Assembly: GCF_003046585.1 (NCBI RefSeq)
Contig: NZ_QAAE01000016.1
Location: forward strand, 1-61,942
Direction of reading: 5' to 3'
Length of the DNA stretch: 61,942 nt
Source: Nitrosomonas aestuarii
GTDB taxonomy: Bacteria > Pseudomonadota > Gammaproteobacteria > Burkholderiales > Nitrosomonadaceae
Within the stretch, counting starts at the first letter, position 1. The number at the start of each line of letters is the position of its first letter. Shown piece by piece: positions 44,867 to 55,432 of the stretch. Both the position numbers and the translations under genes were made by a program. Under the pieces are notes generated by a model. That model worked only from the letters and a program-made list of their open reading frames with translations. It had not been told where the DNA came from and ran no database searches.

Positions 44867-45382
44867 CTAATTGTGCTTGGTAAATATGAGCGAATTTGTA
44901 TCAAAGCCGAGATCGCTTGATTTTTGAATAAATCGTTCTTTCAGCGTTTGACTGACTGTTGGCGTTCTCGATAACAACCACAGGTATGAAGTGTTATAGC
45001 CGGATACAAAGGCGTATTGATAATTTTCATGATCCAGATCAAATATTACATAAGACCCATAAAATGGGCCAAAGAATGAGACTTTCAGATGCCCCTCATT
45101 ACGTGTTCCAAGGAAATAAGCTTTGCCTTCCACTTCTTTCCATTTGTTTTCTTCAGTCGAAAATCCGCGATTTATCACGCTAATGCCGCCGTCATTTTTT
45201 AATGCATATTCAGCTGTCACATGACTCAAGCCGCGTTCAAATGAATGATCCAGCCGGGCAATTTCATACCATTTACCCAGATACCGATTTTCATCAAAAT
45301 TTGTGACTGGCGTAACGCCATCCGGTATGCCCGTGCAACTGATTAAAGAAAATATTAAAAGTAATAATAAGCTTATACGCAT
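44867..45382 (-). CDS. blc: Outer-membrane lipocalin (Blc-like)
   Basis: A 171-residue lipoprotein. Signal peptide MRISLLLLLIFSLISC ends in lipobox LISC, with Thr at +2, so an outer-membrane address is expected. The lipocalin first motif is RYLGKWYEIARLDHSFERG and the barrel continues with VTAEYALKNDGGISVINRGF, GHLKVSFFGPFYGSYVIFDL and YLWLLSRTP. Bacterial lipocalins of this type bind fatty acids or lysophospholipids under stress. Monocistronic, convergent with the HD-GYP gene. Confidence 0.92.
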   Translation of the reverse strand: MRISLLLLLIFSLISCTGIPDGVTPVTNFDENRYLGKWYEIARLDHSFERGLSHVTAEYALKNDGGISVINRGFSTEENKWKEVEGKAYFLGTRNEGHLKVSFFGPFYGSYVIFDLDHENYQYAFVSGYNTSYLWLLSRTPTVSQTLKERFIQKSSDLGFDTNSLIFTKHN

Positions 45383-45761
45383 GTGATTGCTCGCAATCTT
45401 TATTCAGTTAAGTAAAGATAATTTTTCCAATCCGGTCATCCCGTTATAGAAACTGTTCAACCCCGTCTCCAGTTCTTTTCGATTGCAATGAAATACTGCA
45501 TAAAAAAATTGTTTGTGTTAATGCATAGAGATCCGGGTACAGCCCAATGATTAATATAGCACCTAAAGGGGAAGTGGATCAATTTGTCGTAAAAGTAAAA
45601 ATAATAGATACGAATTTTAATACTTCAACCACTCATTCGAGAAGCGGTGAGATCAAATAACCATATGAAGTATAGGCTTAAAATGGCATTCAATAAACGA
45701 AAAGCGCATGCTATTATTCATCATCAATCATTTTAATAAAAATTGAAAAAGGAGATGGTCT
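45383..45761. other. Intergenic, AT-rich
   Basis: About 380 bases with no gene found. It ends in AAGGAGATGG before the GTG start of the nuclease-like gene. Confidence 0.4.
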
Positions 45762-46835
45762 GTGGATTTGATCGATAAGATTAAGGAGCTTTCGTCGAGA
45801 ATTCAGAAACAAAAGATTCACATTCAAACAGAAGAAGCAACAAAAAATGCCTTTGTAATGCCTTTTATTAGCGCACTTGGCTACGATGTTTTTAATCCTA
45901 TGGAAGTTATTCCTGAATTTATTGCTGATTCAGGAATAAAAAAGGGTGAAAAGGTTGATTATGCAATAAAGAAAGATAATGACATTATCATTCTCATTGA
46001 ATGTAAATGGGCAGGGGCGAATTTACAAAATGAACATTCATCTCAATTATATCGATATTTTTCAGTAACAGAAGCGCGCTTTGCGATACTGACAAACGGT
46101 ATTGAATATCTTTTTTATTCCGATATTGATGAACCGAATAGAATGGATTCAAAACCCTTCTTTGAATTTAATATTCTGCATTTTGAAGATCATCAAATTA
46201 ATGAATTAAAAAAATTTACGAAAACAGCATTTTCATTGAACGATATATTAACAACAGCAAGTACTCTCAAATATACAAGTGCAATCAAGAAAATCCTTGA
46301 AGAGGAACTTAAAAATCCTACAGAACAATTTGTTCGGTTTTTTGCGTCACAAATATATGATGGGCGACTTACACAGCAGGTTATTGAGCAATTTACGCAG
46401 ATAGTTAAGAACGCAAGAAATCAATTTATAAATGAACGCTTGAATGAAAGATTAAAATCTGCTTTAGCGGCCAACGAAGTAGATTCTTCTGTAGATTCAA
46501 ATGCGTTGAATGGTTCATATGAAGCAAACTCTTCAGAAAAAAATGAGATAGAAACAACACAGGAAGAAATAGACGGGTTCAATATAGTTAAAGCTATTTT
46601 ACGAGAAGATATTGATGTTACACGTATAGCTATGCGTGATAATAAAAGCTATTGTGCGATACTGCTTGATGATAACAATCGCAAGCCGATTTGCAGATTG
46701 CATTTTAATTTTTCACAAAAGTATCTGGGGGTGTTTGAAAATAAAAATGAAGAGCGGTTACCTATAGCAAAAATTGATGACATATTTAAACATGCAAGTC
46801 GCTTAAAGACGGCATTAAAAGAATATGCTTCATAA
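45762..46835 (+). CDS. Restriction-enzyme HsdR-N-like nuclease domain protein, orphan
   Basis: A 357-residue protein whose first 150 or so residues match the HSDR_N (PD-(D/E)xK) fold: NAFVMPFISALGYDVFNP, then KVDYAI (active-site Asp) and ILIECKW (E-x-K). The rest is helical, with a divergent C-terminal domain; no helicase motifs exist, so this is not a full type I restriction subunit. The start is GTG at 45762 with AGGAGA. AT-rich composition against its neighbours suggests transfer. No methylase or specificity gene adjoins. It may be a defence or repair nuclease; the function is unknown. Confidence 0.7.
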   Translation: MDLIDKIKELSSRIQKQKIHIQTEEATKNAFVMPFISALGYDVFNPMEVIPEFIADSGIKKGEKVDYAIKKDNDIIILIECKWAGANLQNEHSSQLYRYFSVTEARFAILTNGIEYLFYSDIDEPNRMDSKPFFEFNILHFEDHQINELKKFTKTAFSLNDILTTASTLKYTSAIKKILEEELKNPTEQFVRFFASQIYDGRLTQQVIEQFTQIVKNARNQFINERLNERLKSALAANEVDSSVDSNALNGSYEANSSEKNEIETTQEEIDGFNIVKAILREDIDVTRIAMRDNKSYCAILLDDNNRKPICRLHFNFSQKYLGVFENKNEERLPIAKIDDIFKHASRLKTALKEYAS

Positions 46836-46895
46836 ATTATCCAATATACTCCCAAATTTTATTGGAAAAAGATAAGCTCATAAATATAAATGAAC

Positions 46896-46921
46896 AACCC
46901 GTCTCTATTAGATGGGTTTTT
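46896..46921 (+). terminator. Rho-independent terminator of the nuclease-like gene
   Basis: aacccgtc (46896-46903) pairs with gatgggtt (46911-46918), one G:U pair, seven-base loop, followed by TTTTT. It lies 60 bases after the stop at 46835. Confidence 0.6.
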
Positions 46922-47191
46922 GACGGTCAAAATGATAAATCTGCTCTACAATTTTACGCAACAGCATCAACCAAGCGAAATTTTTCAAAAAGCCTCATAT
47001 CAAACCAGATCCATTGTAATAATTGCATTTCTGACTGTCTGCGCATTTCAATTGGTCGTTTGATATTTTTTTACATGTTAACAATTGGATACCATTATTG
47101 CTGCAGATAAAGCTAAAACAAAGGATAAGTCAGACTTAATACTGAAGGATCTGGGCTTAGCGATTGTTCAGAGTTTGTCGATCACAGCAAT

Positions 47192-48472
47192 TTACGCTTT
47201 CGCCAAGGCTTGTTCGAGATCAGACTTGATGTCATCAATATGTTCGATACCTATCGACAATCGAACGAGGTCTTCGCTCACACCTGCGCTTTCCAGTTCT
47301 TTTGCCGTGAGTTGGCGGTGTGTGGTTGTTGCGGGATGGCATGCCAGCGATTTTGCGTCGCCAATATTCACCAGCCGCGTTACCAGGTTCAGTGCGTCAA
47401 TAAAACGAGCACCTGCGGCTTTCGCATCACCGGAGCCTTTGATACCAAAACTCAGTATGCCTGAAGCGCGTCCATTCATGTATTTATCCACTAGCTTCTT
47501 ATCGGCATGGTCAGGCAGACCGGCGTAACGTACCCAGCTGACTTTGTCGTGTGCTTGCAAGTACTTCGCCACTGCAAGCGTATTGTCGCAAATACGATCC
47601 ATGCGCACAGCGAGCGTCTCGATACCCTGTAAAATAAGGAATGCGTTAAACGGTGACAGCGCTGCACCCATATTGCGTAATGGCACTACGCGTGCACGGC
47701 CGATATAGGCGGCAGGCCCCAGTGTTTCGGTATAGACCACACCATGGTACGACACATCAGGCTCGTTCAGTCGCTTAAACTTTTGCTTGTGTTCAGCCCA
47801 GGGAAATTTACCTGAATCCACAACCACGCCGCCTATAGAGTTGCCGTGCCCACCCAGATATTTGGTTAATGAATGCACCACAATATCCGCGCCATGTTCA
47901 AAAGGCCGGCACAGATATGGTGTCGGCACAGTGTTATCAACAATGATGGGTACGCCGCGTGCGTGTGCGATGTCGGCCAGTGCGCCGAAGTCCACCACAT
48001 TACCCAGCGGATTACCCACGGTTTCACAGAATACCGCCTTGGTATTTGCGTCGATCAGTTTTTCCCATGCTTTGGGTTCGCGGTAGTCGGCAAAACGTAT
48101 TTCAATGCCGTATTGGGGCAATGTATGCGCAAAGAGATTGTATGTGCCACCATATAGAGCGCTCGAGGTGACGATATTATCGCCCGCTTCGGCGATGGTC
48201 ATTAATGCGCAGCTGACTGCTGCCATCCCGGATGCAAGACCCAGTGCACCGACACCACCCTCAAGTTCTGTAATGCGCTTTTCCAGTACATCGGTAGTCG
48301 GATTCATGATGCGCGTGTAGATATTGCCCTGTTCCTTGAGATCAAACAGGTCGGCACCATGCTGCGTTGAGTCGAATGCGTACGATGTCGTCTGGTAAAT
48401 CGGCACCGCAACAGCTTTGGTGGTCGGATCGGGGGTATACCCGCCATGCACGGCGATAGTTTCGATTTTCAT
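47192..48472 (-). CDS. metY: O-acetylhomoserine sulfhydrylase
   Basis: A 426-residue cytoplasmic PLP enzyme of the Cys/Met-metabolism family that makes homocysteine (or methionine directly) from O-acetylhomoserine and sulfide. N-terminal AVHGGYTPDPTTKAVAVPIY is typical for MetY, the PLP lysine is in HSLTKYLGGHG, and SRHIN-type C-terminal residues are SLACHPATTTHRQL. The start is ATG 48472 (MKIETIAVHGG) with AAGGAG upstream; the longer frame to 48619 has no family similarity. Single gene; the MetX partner is not in the window. Confidence 0.93.
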   Translation of the reverse strand: MKIETIAVHGGYTPDPTTKAVAVPIYQTTSYAFDSTQHGADLFDLKEQGNIYTRIMNPTTDVLEKRITELEGGVGALGLASGMAAVSCALMTIAEAGDNIVTSSALYGGTYNLFAHTLPQYGIEIRFADYREPKAWEKLIDANTKAVFCETVGNPLGNVVDFGALADIAHARGVPIIVDNTVPTPYLCRPFEHGADIVVHSLTKYLGGHGNSIGGVVVDSGKFPWAEHKQKFKRLNEPDVSYHGVVYTETLGPAAYIGRARVVPLRNMGAALSPFNAFLILQGIETLAVRMDRICDNTLAVAKYLQAHDKVSWVRYAGLPDHADKKLVDKYMNGRASGILSFGIKGSGDAKAAGARFIDALNLVTRLVNIGDAKSLACHPATTTHRQLTAKELESAGVSEDLVRLSIGIEHIDDIKSDLEQALAKA

Positions 48473-48742
48473 GGAACTCCTTCGTTGAATGAGAGTCGGG
48501 TCAGTATAAGCGCTCTCATGGTTGAATATTACTTTGCCATGGCGCAGTTGTTTACAGCAGAATGAACACTGTGTGATTCGATGAAATATACTAAAGGCCC
48601 AGGGGTTAGTCAAACACACATTTGAACGACTGCAGCGGGCAAGCAGACCATCTTATCTTTTATAGATCAGCACTTAAAATCACGGAATTGACGGCGTTTT
48701 TGAAATGTTTTTGGAGCGAAGCCTGATATCGTTTCGATACAA

Positions 48743-51700
48743 TCAGCGACTGATATTTTTGAGATCATGCTTACTGAATGTAACGTAAACAGCAGGTACC
48801 AGAAATAACGTGACAAAGAATGCAAACAGCACGCCAAATGCAATGGTTACGGCCATCGGCATAATTTTCTCAGCATCGTAACCTTGTGTGCTGAGCAGCG
48901 GCAACAGACCGGCAAAAGTTGTAATGGTTGTCAGAAATATTGCCCGAAATCGCGATTTTCCAGCGAGCATTACGGCTTCAATTGCCGGAATACCCTGTTG
49001 CATGTTCTTATTGCTCTGCGCGATCAGAATCAGACTGTCATTAATGACGATTCCGCCCACAGCAAACAGCGCGAAATAGGATTCCAGTGACAACGGAATG
49101 CACAGCAACAGATGGCCTGCAACTGCACCGATAAAGCCGAATGGAATAACCAGCATGATGATGAACGGCTGTGTATAAGAACGCAGCGGCACGGCAAGCA
49201 ATGCATAAATGCCGAGCAAGGCCATTGCGCCGTAAAGCCATAATTGGGACATCGTTTCCTCCTGTTTCTGCCGTGACTGGCCGGGTTTCACCGTTAACCC
49301 GGGGAACTGGACTTCCAACTGTGGAATAACGTTGTTGCGCATATCGGTCAGGATTGTTTCAACATCGGCTTCGTCCTGATAGACTTCGGCACCGATCACA
49401 TGAATGCGTTCGCGATCCGTGCGTTTAATGACTGCGTAGCCTGGTGTGTATACTGCCTCAGCGACTGTGCTAAACGGTACACTGCGGCCATTGTCAAGCG
49501 TGATCGGCATGGCATGTAAATTATCCAGTGCTTGTTTGTCCACGGGCGGAAAACGCAACATGACACGCAATTTCATTGCGCCCTTGATAGTAGCGTTGTA
49601 CCTCCAGTCCGAAAAAACTATGCCGCACCTGTTCATTAAGGCTGCGCATTGTCAGACCATAATGTTTGGCTGCCGGTTTGAGCTTGAGGTGCAGTTCTGG
49701 TTTGCCGGGCTGCATCGAGCTGGTCACACTATGCACGCCGGTATAAGCGGCCAGTTTGTTTTTCAGTATTTCTCCGGCGGCGCTCTGTTGCGCGCTATCT
49801 GTTGCAATCAACACCCATTCGATGGCTTTAGGCGCTTCATCGGAAGGTACCCCGAGATTGCGTGGCCAGAAACTCTGAATCGTCAATGTCGTATCCGCCG
49901 GCAGCGCACCAAATCGTTCACGCCATTGTTTTTTGATGTCTTCCATTCGGGTGCGGACACGTTCGTCGACAGCCAGTTCAAGATTGACAAATCCCCGGTT
50001 ATCATTAACCAGCGTCAGAATATGGCGCATACTGTCATAATCTGGTTCGGAAGAATCCTGATAGAGTAGCGTATTTATATCCGTACGGATTTCGTTGGCG
50101 ATACTTTCCAGGCGTAGAATCTGCCGGTCGACTTCTTCAAAAGTGGTGCCGGCTGGGAACATGAGATCGGCATGCAGATAATAATCGTCTACCGGTGCAT
50201 CCAGTACGCTGGTAATACGTCCGGAAATCACCAGGGCTGCCATCATCAAGAGCAATACCGCAAATGCTGCGATAGTGATATAACGCAATCTCAGGGTCAT
50301 ATGCAATATGCGGACATATAATTGATTGATCAGCCACTGTAACGTTTGATCCACGCGCATTTGCAGCGATTGTATCCATGAAGCGCCGGCTAAACGTTGA
50401 TTAACCGGCGCATGACTGCCTGCTAAATGTGCAGGCAAGATCAACAAAGCTTCGACAATGGAAAATGTCAACGCTAGAATGACTACGATGGAGACGTTAT
50501 ACAACAAGTGTCCTGTTAATCCCTGTATTAACAGCCCCGGTATAAACGCAACCATCGTGGATAACACCATTAATACTACAAGCGGCGCCATTTCGCGTGC
50601 TCCGGTGATTGCACCGGAGAGACCGGGATTACCCTGCTGCTGATGGGTATGAATATGTTCCCCGACAATAATGGCGTCATCCACCACCACACCGAGAATC
50701 AGGATCACTGCAGCGATGGTATAGGTGTTCAGTGAAATACCGAGTATCGGGATAAACCAGAATGTACCAAAAACAGCAACTAGAATACCGCTGCTGACCC
50801 ACAATGCCAGCCGTAGTCGCAGCGTGAGCGAGAGGATGATAAATATCAGAATAAAGCCGACAATCGCATTGCTCGTCAACATCGACATATTCTGATTGTA
50901 ATATTTCGACCAGTCATCCCAGGTGATCACTTCGATACCGGCGGGCAATTCGGATTGAAAAGCGGCAACAATTTCATGAACGGCATTCACTGTCGCACCG
51001 ATTTGATTTTTGGGCCAGATCAGAATTTCCATTGCCGGAACGCCATCTGATCTGACCCGTATATCCTGATCACGTACTGTCTCATAGATTTGCGCTATGT
51101 CGCCAAGTCGCAGTTGCATACCCTCTCGCTCCGGACGCAGCGCTATTGCGGCAAAATCATCCGCTGTTAAGGCCTGCGTCTGGCTTCTGATCAGCAGTTT
51201 ACCATCGTTGCTTTTCAGTTCTCCGGCTGGGATGTTTTTGGAAACTGCGCGGATCGACTCAGCGATTTCATCGAGACTGAGTGCGTAACGCCGCAAATTC
51301 GACTCGGAAACCTCAATCGATATTTCGTACGGTATTTTCGGAAAAGCGAGCATGGGGCCAATATCCGGGTGCGTACTTAGTTTGCCTTGTAGCTGATCAC
51401 GATAATGCTGGAGAATATGCATGTCGGCTGCACCGCGTACCACGACAATGAGTGCCTGTACACCTGTTTTAAGTTCCTGAATCACAAATTTTTCGGCATT
51501 GTGGGGGAATGTGGTGACGGCCTCCACACGTGCCTGTACTTCGGTCTGAAACCGTGCTGCATCGATGGCCGGATCGAAATCCACGGTAACATGACAAAAA
51601 GCCTGCTGAGCGATTGTATAGATGTGCCGCAGTCCCTGCAGATCATGTATCGCTTCTTCAGTCGGGATGCATACGGCCTGTTCCACTTCACTGGGGCTGG

Positions 51701-51860
51701 CGCCGTCGTAGACCGTATTAATCATGAATTGATGCTGTGGTTCAGGCGGGTAAACATAGCGTTGGGCGACTGAAATGCCCACGATTCCACCGGCAATAAT
51801 CAGCAGCATCAACAAATTGGCCGCAATCGGGTTTTTGGCAAACCAGATAATCAGTTTCAT
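48743..51860 (-). pseudogene. RND efflux permease (AcrB-like) with a frameshift
   Basis: The gene is split in two overlapping frames. The first part, 51860 to about 49590, has MKLIIWFAKNPIAANLLMLL, periplasmic loops and the proton-relay helix ILGVVVDDAIIVGEH. It continues as LNEQVRHSFFGLEVQRYYQG-RNE. The second part continues in the other frame as LRVMLRFPPVDKQALDNLHA and runs to 48743 with FGFIGAVAGHLLL and LFLVPAVYVTFSKH. One extra base near 49570-49590 explains the break; corrected it would encode about 1,030 residues, normal for the family. It overlaps the adaptor gene by 4 bases. The substrate is unknown; no heavy-metal signature (CusA) was noted. Confidence 0.85.
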
Positions 51861-53089
51861 GGGATTTTAAAATTTTCTGCTTTGCTGGTACTGTTTAATA
51901 TTACAGGCGTCACCTGCATACCTTCTACCGGTTGCAGCAGCCCCGATATCAATACTTGTTCATTTGCATTGAGTCCGGCTTGAATGATGACCTGTTTGCG
52001 CTCACTTTTGAATATCTTGACGGTGCGCAGACGCAAGCGATTGTCCTGGTCCAGAACGGCGACGTGGTTATTATTAAACAGCGCACTGGCTGGTAGAATT
52101 ATCAGCCGGTCAAATCGACGGCCCTGTATAAGCGCTTCCACGAATAAGCCGATAGGCAGTTCAACAGCATTAACCTGTTTCGAGCGGACTGTTTTATCGG
52201 GCTCCGGCAATGGTCGTGCGCGTTTAAACGGATCGTAAACCTCGGCCACCAGCATTACCATGCCGGTCTCGCGATCGACAGTGCCTTCGCTGCGTACAAC
52301 TCGACCGAGCCATGTTTGCTTTAGACCCTGGTAATCCGCAGTCAGTATAACCCGCGGCATTTTTCCAGGATTAACAGAATCGGTTGCGTCCGGTAAATCT
52401 ACAAAGGCCAAATCCCGGGTATTGACCGGTAGCCGGATTTCGGCGCGGTCACTACTGTAGAGGATTCCCAGGATGGTATTTCCTGTGACATACTGGCCGA
52501 TACCAGTTTTTCTGCTGCGTACACGTCCGTCAAAAGGCGCGCGGACCTGGGTGCGCTGCCTGAGGCGGTTGGCATGTCTGAATGCAGCCTCTGCAGCGGC
52601 CAGTTTTGCGCGCATTTCTGCCAGTTGTGGAATGCGCTGGTTCAGGGGGCTGGGATCGCCCTGACCCGGATGTTCCCATTCATCGCGTGCCTGAACCGCT
52701 TCTGCTTCCTCGCGCGCCAGTAGATGACGTGCTTCCTTGACTTGCGCGCGCGCCTGCGAAACACGCAAGTCATAATCTGCCGGGTCAATAGTAACCAGCA
52801 CGTCACCTTTGCGAAAGAAGCCGCCATTGACAAAAGCAGGTGAGAGGTCAATGACATGACCCGATACTTCCGTCATCAGTTCAATTTCCGTATGGGCAGC
52901 AACCTGTCCCTGTGAATGGACATGCAGCCGTTTGGATTGAAAGCCTGTTTGCAGAACTTTTACAATCGGTGGTGCGATCGTTTCTTCCTGTTTATCGCTT
53001 TGTGGTGGAAATTGAATAAGGATTAATGACGTCAGCCCTCCAACCAGAAAAATCAAGGTTGCAATAAAAATCTGGTGACGCGGTTTCAT
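51857..53089 (-). CDS. Periplasmic adaptor of the RND efflux pump (MFP family)
   Basis: A 410-residue membrane-fusion protein. N-terminal membrane anchor (HQIFIATLIFLVGGLTSLIL), first lipoyl half (VTIDPADYDLRVSQARAQV at the coiled-coil start), second half (RTQVRAPFDGRVRSRKTGIG) and the barrel region (VILTADYQGLKQTWLGRVVRS). It links the inner-membrane RND pump to the outer-membrane channel. It lies between the OMF gene (38 bases upstream) and the RND gene (4-base overlap). Confidence 0.92.
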   Translation of the reverse strand: MKPRHQIFIATLIFLVGGLTSLILIQFPPQSDKQEETIAPPIVKVLQTGFQSKRLHVHSQGQVAAHTEIELMTEVSGHVIDLSPAFVNGGFFRKGDVLVTIDPADYDLRVSQARAQVKEARHLLAREEAEAVQARDEWEHPGQGDPSPLNQRIPQLAEMRAKLAAAEAAFRHANRLRQRTQVRAPFDGRVRSRKTGIGQYVTGNTILGILYSSDRAEIRLPVNTRDLAFVDLPDATDSVNPGKMPRVILTADYQGLKQTWLGRVVRSEGTVDRETGMVMLVAEVYDPFKRARPLPEPDKTVRSKQVNAVELPIGLFVEALIQGRRFDRLIILPASALFNNNHVAVLDQDNRLRLRTVKIFKSERKQVIIQAGLNANEQVLISGLLQPVEGMQVTPVILNSTSKAENFKIP

Positions 53090-53127
53090 TAATATTTTTT
53101 GATAGATTTATGAAGAATGGGTTGGCC

Positions 53128-54549
53128 TCACACCCCGCCGCCCAATGCCAGATAAAGATTGATGCGATTACTGAGCAATTGTCTTTTGACGGCAAGATGG
53201 GCGCTTTGCGCACTGAAAGTGCTGCGATAGCTGTCGAGTAATGTCAGAATCTGAATAAACCCGTGGCGATAGGCATACAATGCGAGTTCCTGGCTCGCTT
53301 CGGTTTGTACTACTGCCTCACGCAATACTTTTTCCTGCTCACGCAACCACTCTTCTGCAGCCAGAGCCTGTTCGACTTCCCTGAAGGCATTCAAGGCAAC
53401 AGACTGATAGTGGTTGAAGGATTCTTCTACACGCGCTGCATTTAAATGAATACTGCCCTGGATGCGTCCGCCAGTAAACAGCGGTTGTGCCATTCCGGCA
53501 AATACATTCCAGACGACCGAGCGCGGATCGATCAAATCCGTCAGCGCACTGTCGCGGGTACCGCCTGCCGCTGTCAAAGTGATGCGTGGCAACAGCAGTT
53601 TTTTTGTGCTCTTTAGACGCGCATCGGCGGCACGCAAACGTGTGAAGGCAGCGATAAGATCAGGGCGTCGGGACAATAATTCAGCAGGTAATCCGGCGGC
53701 AAGCGCCATTGGCGGATCGGGTAATGCGTTTAGGAATGTTATGGCATCCTGTAGTGGCGTACCGGTGTGCGTTACTTTCAGTAATGAACCCTCAGGATAG
53801 CGTCCCAGCAAAATCTCTAATTGCCGGGTGACCAGCTGCATCCGGTTTTGCGCCTGAGCAAGCTGTGATCGGGCGTTGGCCAGGTCGGTCAGTGCCAGTC
53901 GCACATCAAGACCGCGTGCCAGTCCACGGGTGAAGCGCCCTTGCACCAAATTTGCAATGACACCACGGTCTTCTACCGAGTGCGCGGCGACCTGCGTCTG
54001 TAATTTTGCTTCTTGCAGCATAAAATAGTGCTGCGCGATACGCGCAGCAAGAGATAGCCGTACCGTTTCAAAATCGGCATGCACCGCATCCGCTTCCCGG
54101 GCTGCCGCTTGCCTGAAATCGCGGATACGACCCCAGACATCCAGTTCCCAGCTCAGATTAAACAATCCCTCAAACACACTGAATTGTGCCGCACCAAAGC
54201 CTGCGCTGCGCACCTGTGTATGCTGGTATCCCGGCGCAAATGTTAACTGCGGCCACAAACCGGAGCTATCTATGCGTGCTTGTGCTACCGCTGCTTCCAC
54301 CCGCGCGGCTGCTGACTTCAGATCGAAGTTGTGCACTAGCGCGTTTTCGATTAATTCATTTAGTACAGGGTCGTCAAATGAATCAACCCAGTTTTGCCAG
54401 CTGGATTGATCGAAATCAGATAAACTGCGCCACTCAAGTGGTATCTGCACATTAAGGTCGCGTTCCGATCGCTCCGGTAGGGTATTGCACCCACTGATCA
54501 ATATCAGCAAACACAATATTTTTATCCATATGGTATGACAGCGTATCAT
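53128..54549 (-). CDS. Outer-membrane efflux channel (NodT family)
   Basis: A 473-residue TolC-type channel. The N-terminus IWIKILCLLILISGCNTLPE is a lipoprotein signal with lipobox ISGC. The repeated coiled-coil and barrel blocks are visible (HNFDLKSAAARVEAAVAQAR, LTFAPGYQH, then GLPAELLSRRPDLIAAFTRL, and GRIQGSIHLNAARVEESFNH). With the adaptor and RND genes it forms a full tripartite pump in the order OMF-MFP-RND. It starts 91 bases downstream of exbB and is probably co-transcribed. Confidence 0.93.
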   Translation of the reverse strand: MIRCHTIWIKILCLLILISGCNTLPERSERDLNVQIPLEWRSLSDFDQSSWQNWVDSFDDPVLNELIENALVHNFDLKSAAARVEAAVAQARIDSSGLWPQLTFAPGYQHTQVRSAGFGAAQFSVFEGLFNLSWELDVWGRIRDFRQAAAREADAVHADFETVRLSLAARIAQHYFMLQEAKLQTQVAAHSVEDRGVIANLVQGRFTRGLARGLDVRLALTDLANARSQLAQAQNRMQLVTRQLEILLGRYPEGSLLKVTHTGTPLQDAITFLNALPDPPMALAAGLPAELLSRRPDLIAAFTRLRAADARLKSTKKLLLPRITLTAAGGTRDSALTDLIDPRSVVWNVFAGMAQPLFTGGRIQGSIHLNAARVEESFNHYQSVALNAFREVEQALAAEEWLREQEKVLREAVVQTEASQELALYAYRHGFIQILTLLDSYRSTFSAQSAHLAVKRQLLSNRINLYLALGGGV

Positions 54550-54640
54550 TTAAGCACTGGGTCGCTCAAGCATCCGGTATAACTGCCAAAATGGTACGCT
54601 GTTGATTCGGGGTATAGTTGATTGCCCCTGATCATCCAGG

Positions 54641-55408
54641 TCATGACTGTTTTCCTTCCAAAGCTGTAGGTATTTCCAGTGCGGGTGACAATTGCTGCGG
54701 TTGATCTGGAATAACGGATGCTTCGATGTTGATCCCGTTTTTGCCGCCCATGGTCACGATGATAAATAATTCATGCGCAAATGCATCCAGTTTTGCCATC
54801 CACAGCCGGTTGCGCCGGAAGAAAGCGTTATAAGCCAGCACCGCAGGAATTGCAACGGCCAGTCCAAGCGCGGTCATTATCAGCGCTTCGCCGACCGGGC
54901 CGGCTACTTTATCCAGCGTTCCCTGTCCCGTAAAACCAATTTGTATCAGTGCATGGTAAATTCCCCATACAGTGCCGAATAATCCGATATAAGGCGCTGC
55001 TGAACCTGCCGATGCGATGAGCGTCAGGCCATGCTCAACACGCGCGGCTTCTTGTTCGATGCCATTGCGCAGTGTGCGTGTCAATAATCCATCTGTTCCA
55101 CCGTTTGCAGCCGGTTTGTCGACGCTGCTCTGTTGTGAGCCATATTCGGTATCGGCGGCCAATTGTGCCAGGCGCGCAAATGCGTTGTCGGCATAAGCGT
55201 CTTTCAAGTTCATATCCCGTAAAGAACGGGCCTCCCAGAATTGTTTCAGAAAAGCCTCTGCGCGGCGGGTGGCGATAAAGTTGCCAATGCTTTTGGTAAT
55301 AATCAGATACCAGCTGGCTGCAGAGAGTGAAAACAATAAAATGGCAACACTCATGCCAACATGATCAAAGTGATCCAGAAAACAGGCCAGGCCCAGATGA
55401 TTTCCCAT
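54641..55408 (-). CDS. exbB: ExbB/TolQ-family proton channel protein
   Basis: A 255-residue inner-membrane protein of the ExbB/TolQ/MotA family, which uses the proton gradient to energise TonB-dependent receptors. Three membrane helices are visible (VGMSVAILLFSLSAASWYLI, IASAGSAAPYIGLFGTVWGI, GEALIMTALGLAVAIPAVLA), with the conserved APYIGLFGTVWGI and GEALIMTALGLAVAIPA blocks. The ATG at 55408 has AAGGAA upstream; the longer frame opens with TTG. No intact exbD or tonB follows: the next 91 bases before the OMF gene are too short. A frame there reads DDQGQSTIPRIN, faintly like an ExbD N-terminus. Confidence 0.88.
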   Translation of the reverse strand: MGNHLGLACFLDHFDHVGMSVAILLFSLSAASWYLIITKSIGNFIATRRAEAFLKQFWEARSLRDMNLKDAYADNAFARLAQLAADTEYGSQQSSVDKPAANGGTDGLLTRTLRNGIEQEAARVEHGLTLIASAGSAAPYIGLFGTVWGIYHALIQIGFTGQGTLDKVAGPVGEALIMTALGLAVAIPAVLAYNAFFRRNRLWMAKLDAFAHELFIIVTMGGKNGINIEASVIPDQPQQLSPALEIPTALEGKQS

Positions 55409-55432
55409 AAAATTAATTTCCTTAAATGGCAA

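Noticed and set aside
46862..47110. 82-codon frame after the nuclease gene (MEKDKLININEQPVSIRW...)
   Set aside because: It spans the terminator hairpin at 46896-46921 and has no family resemblance or ribosome site.
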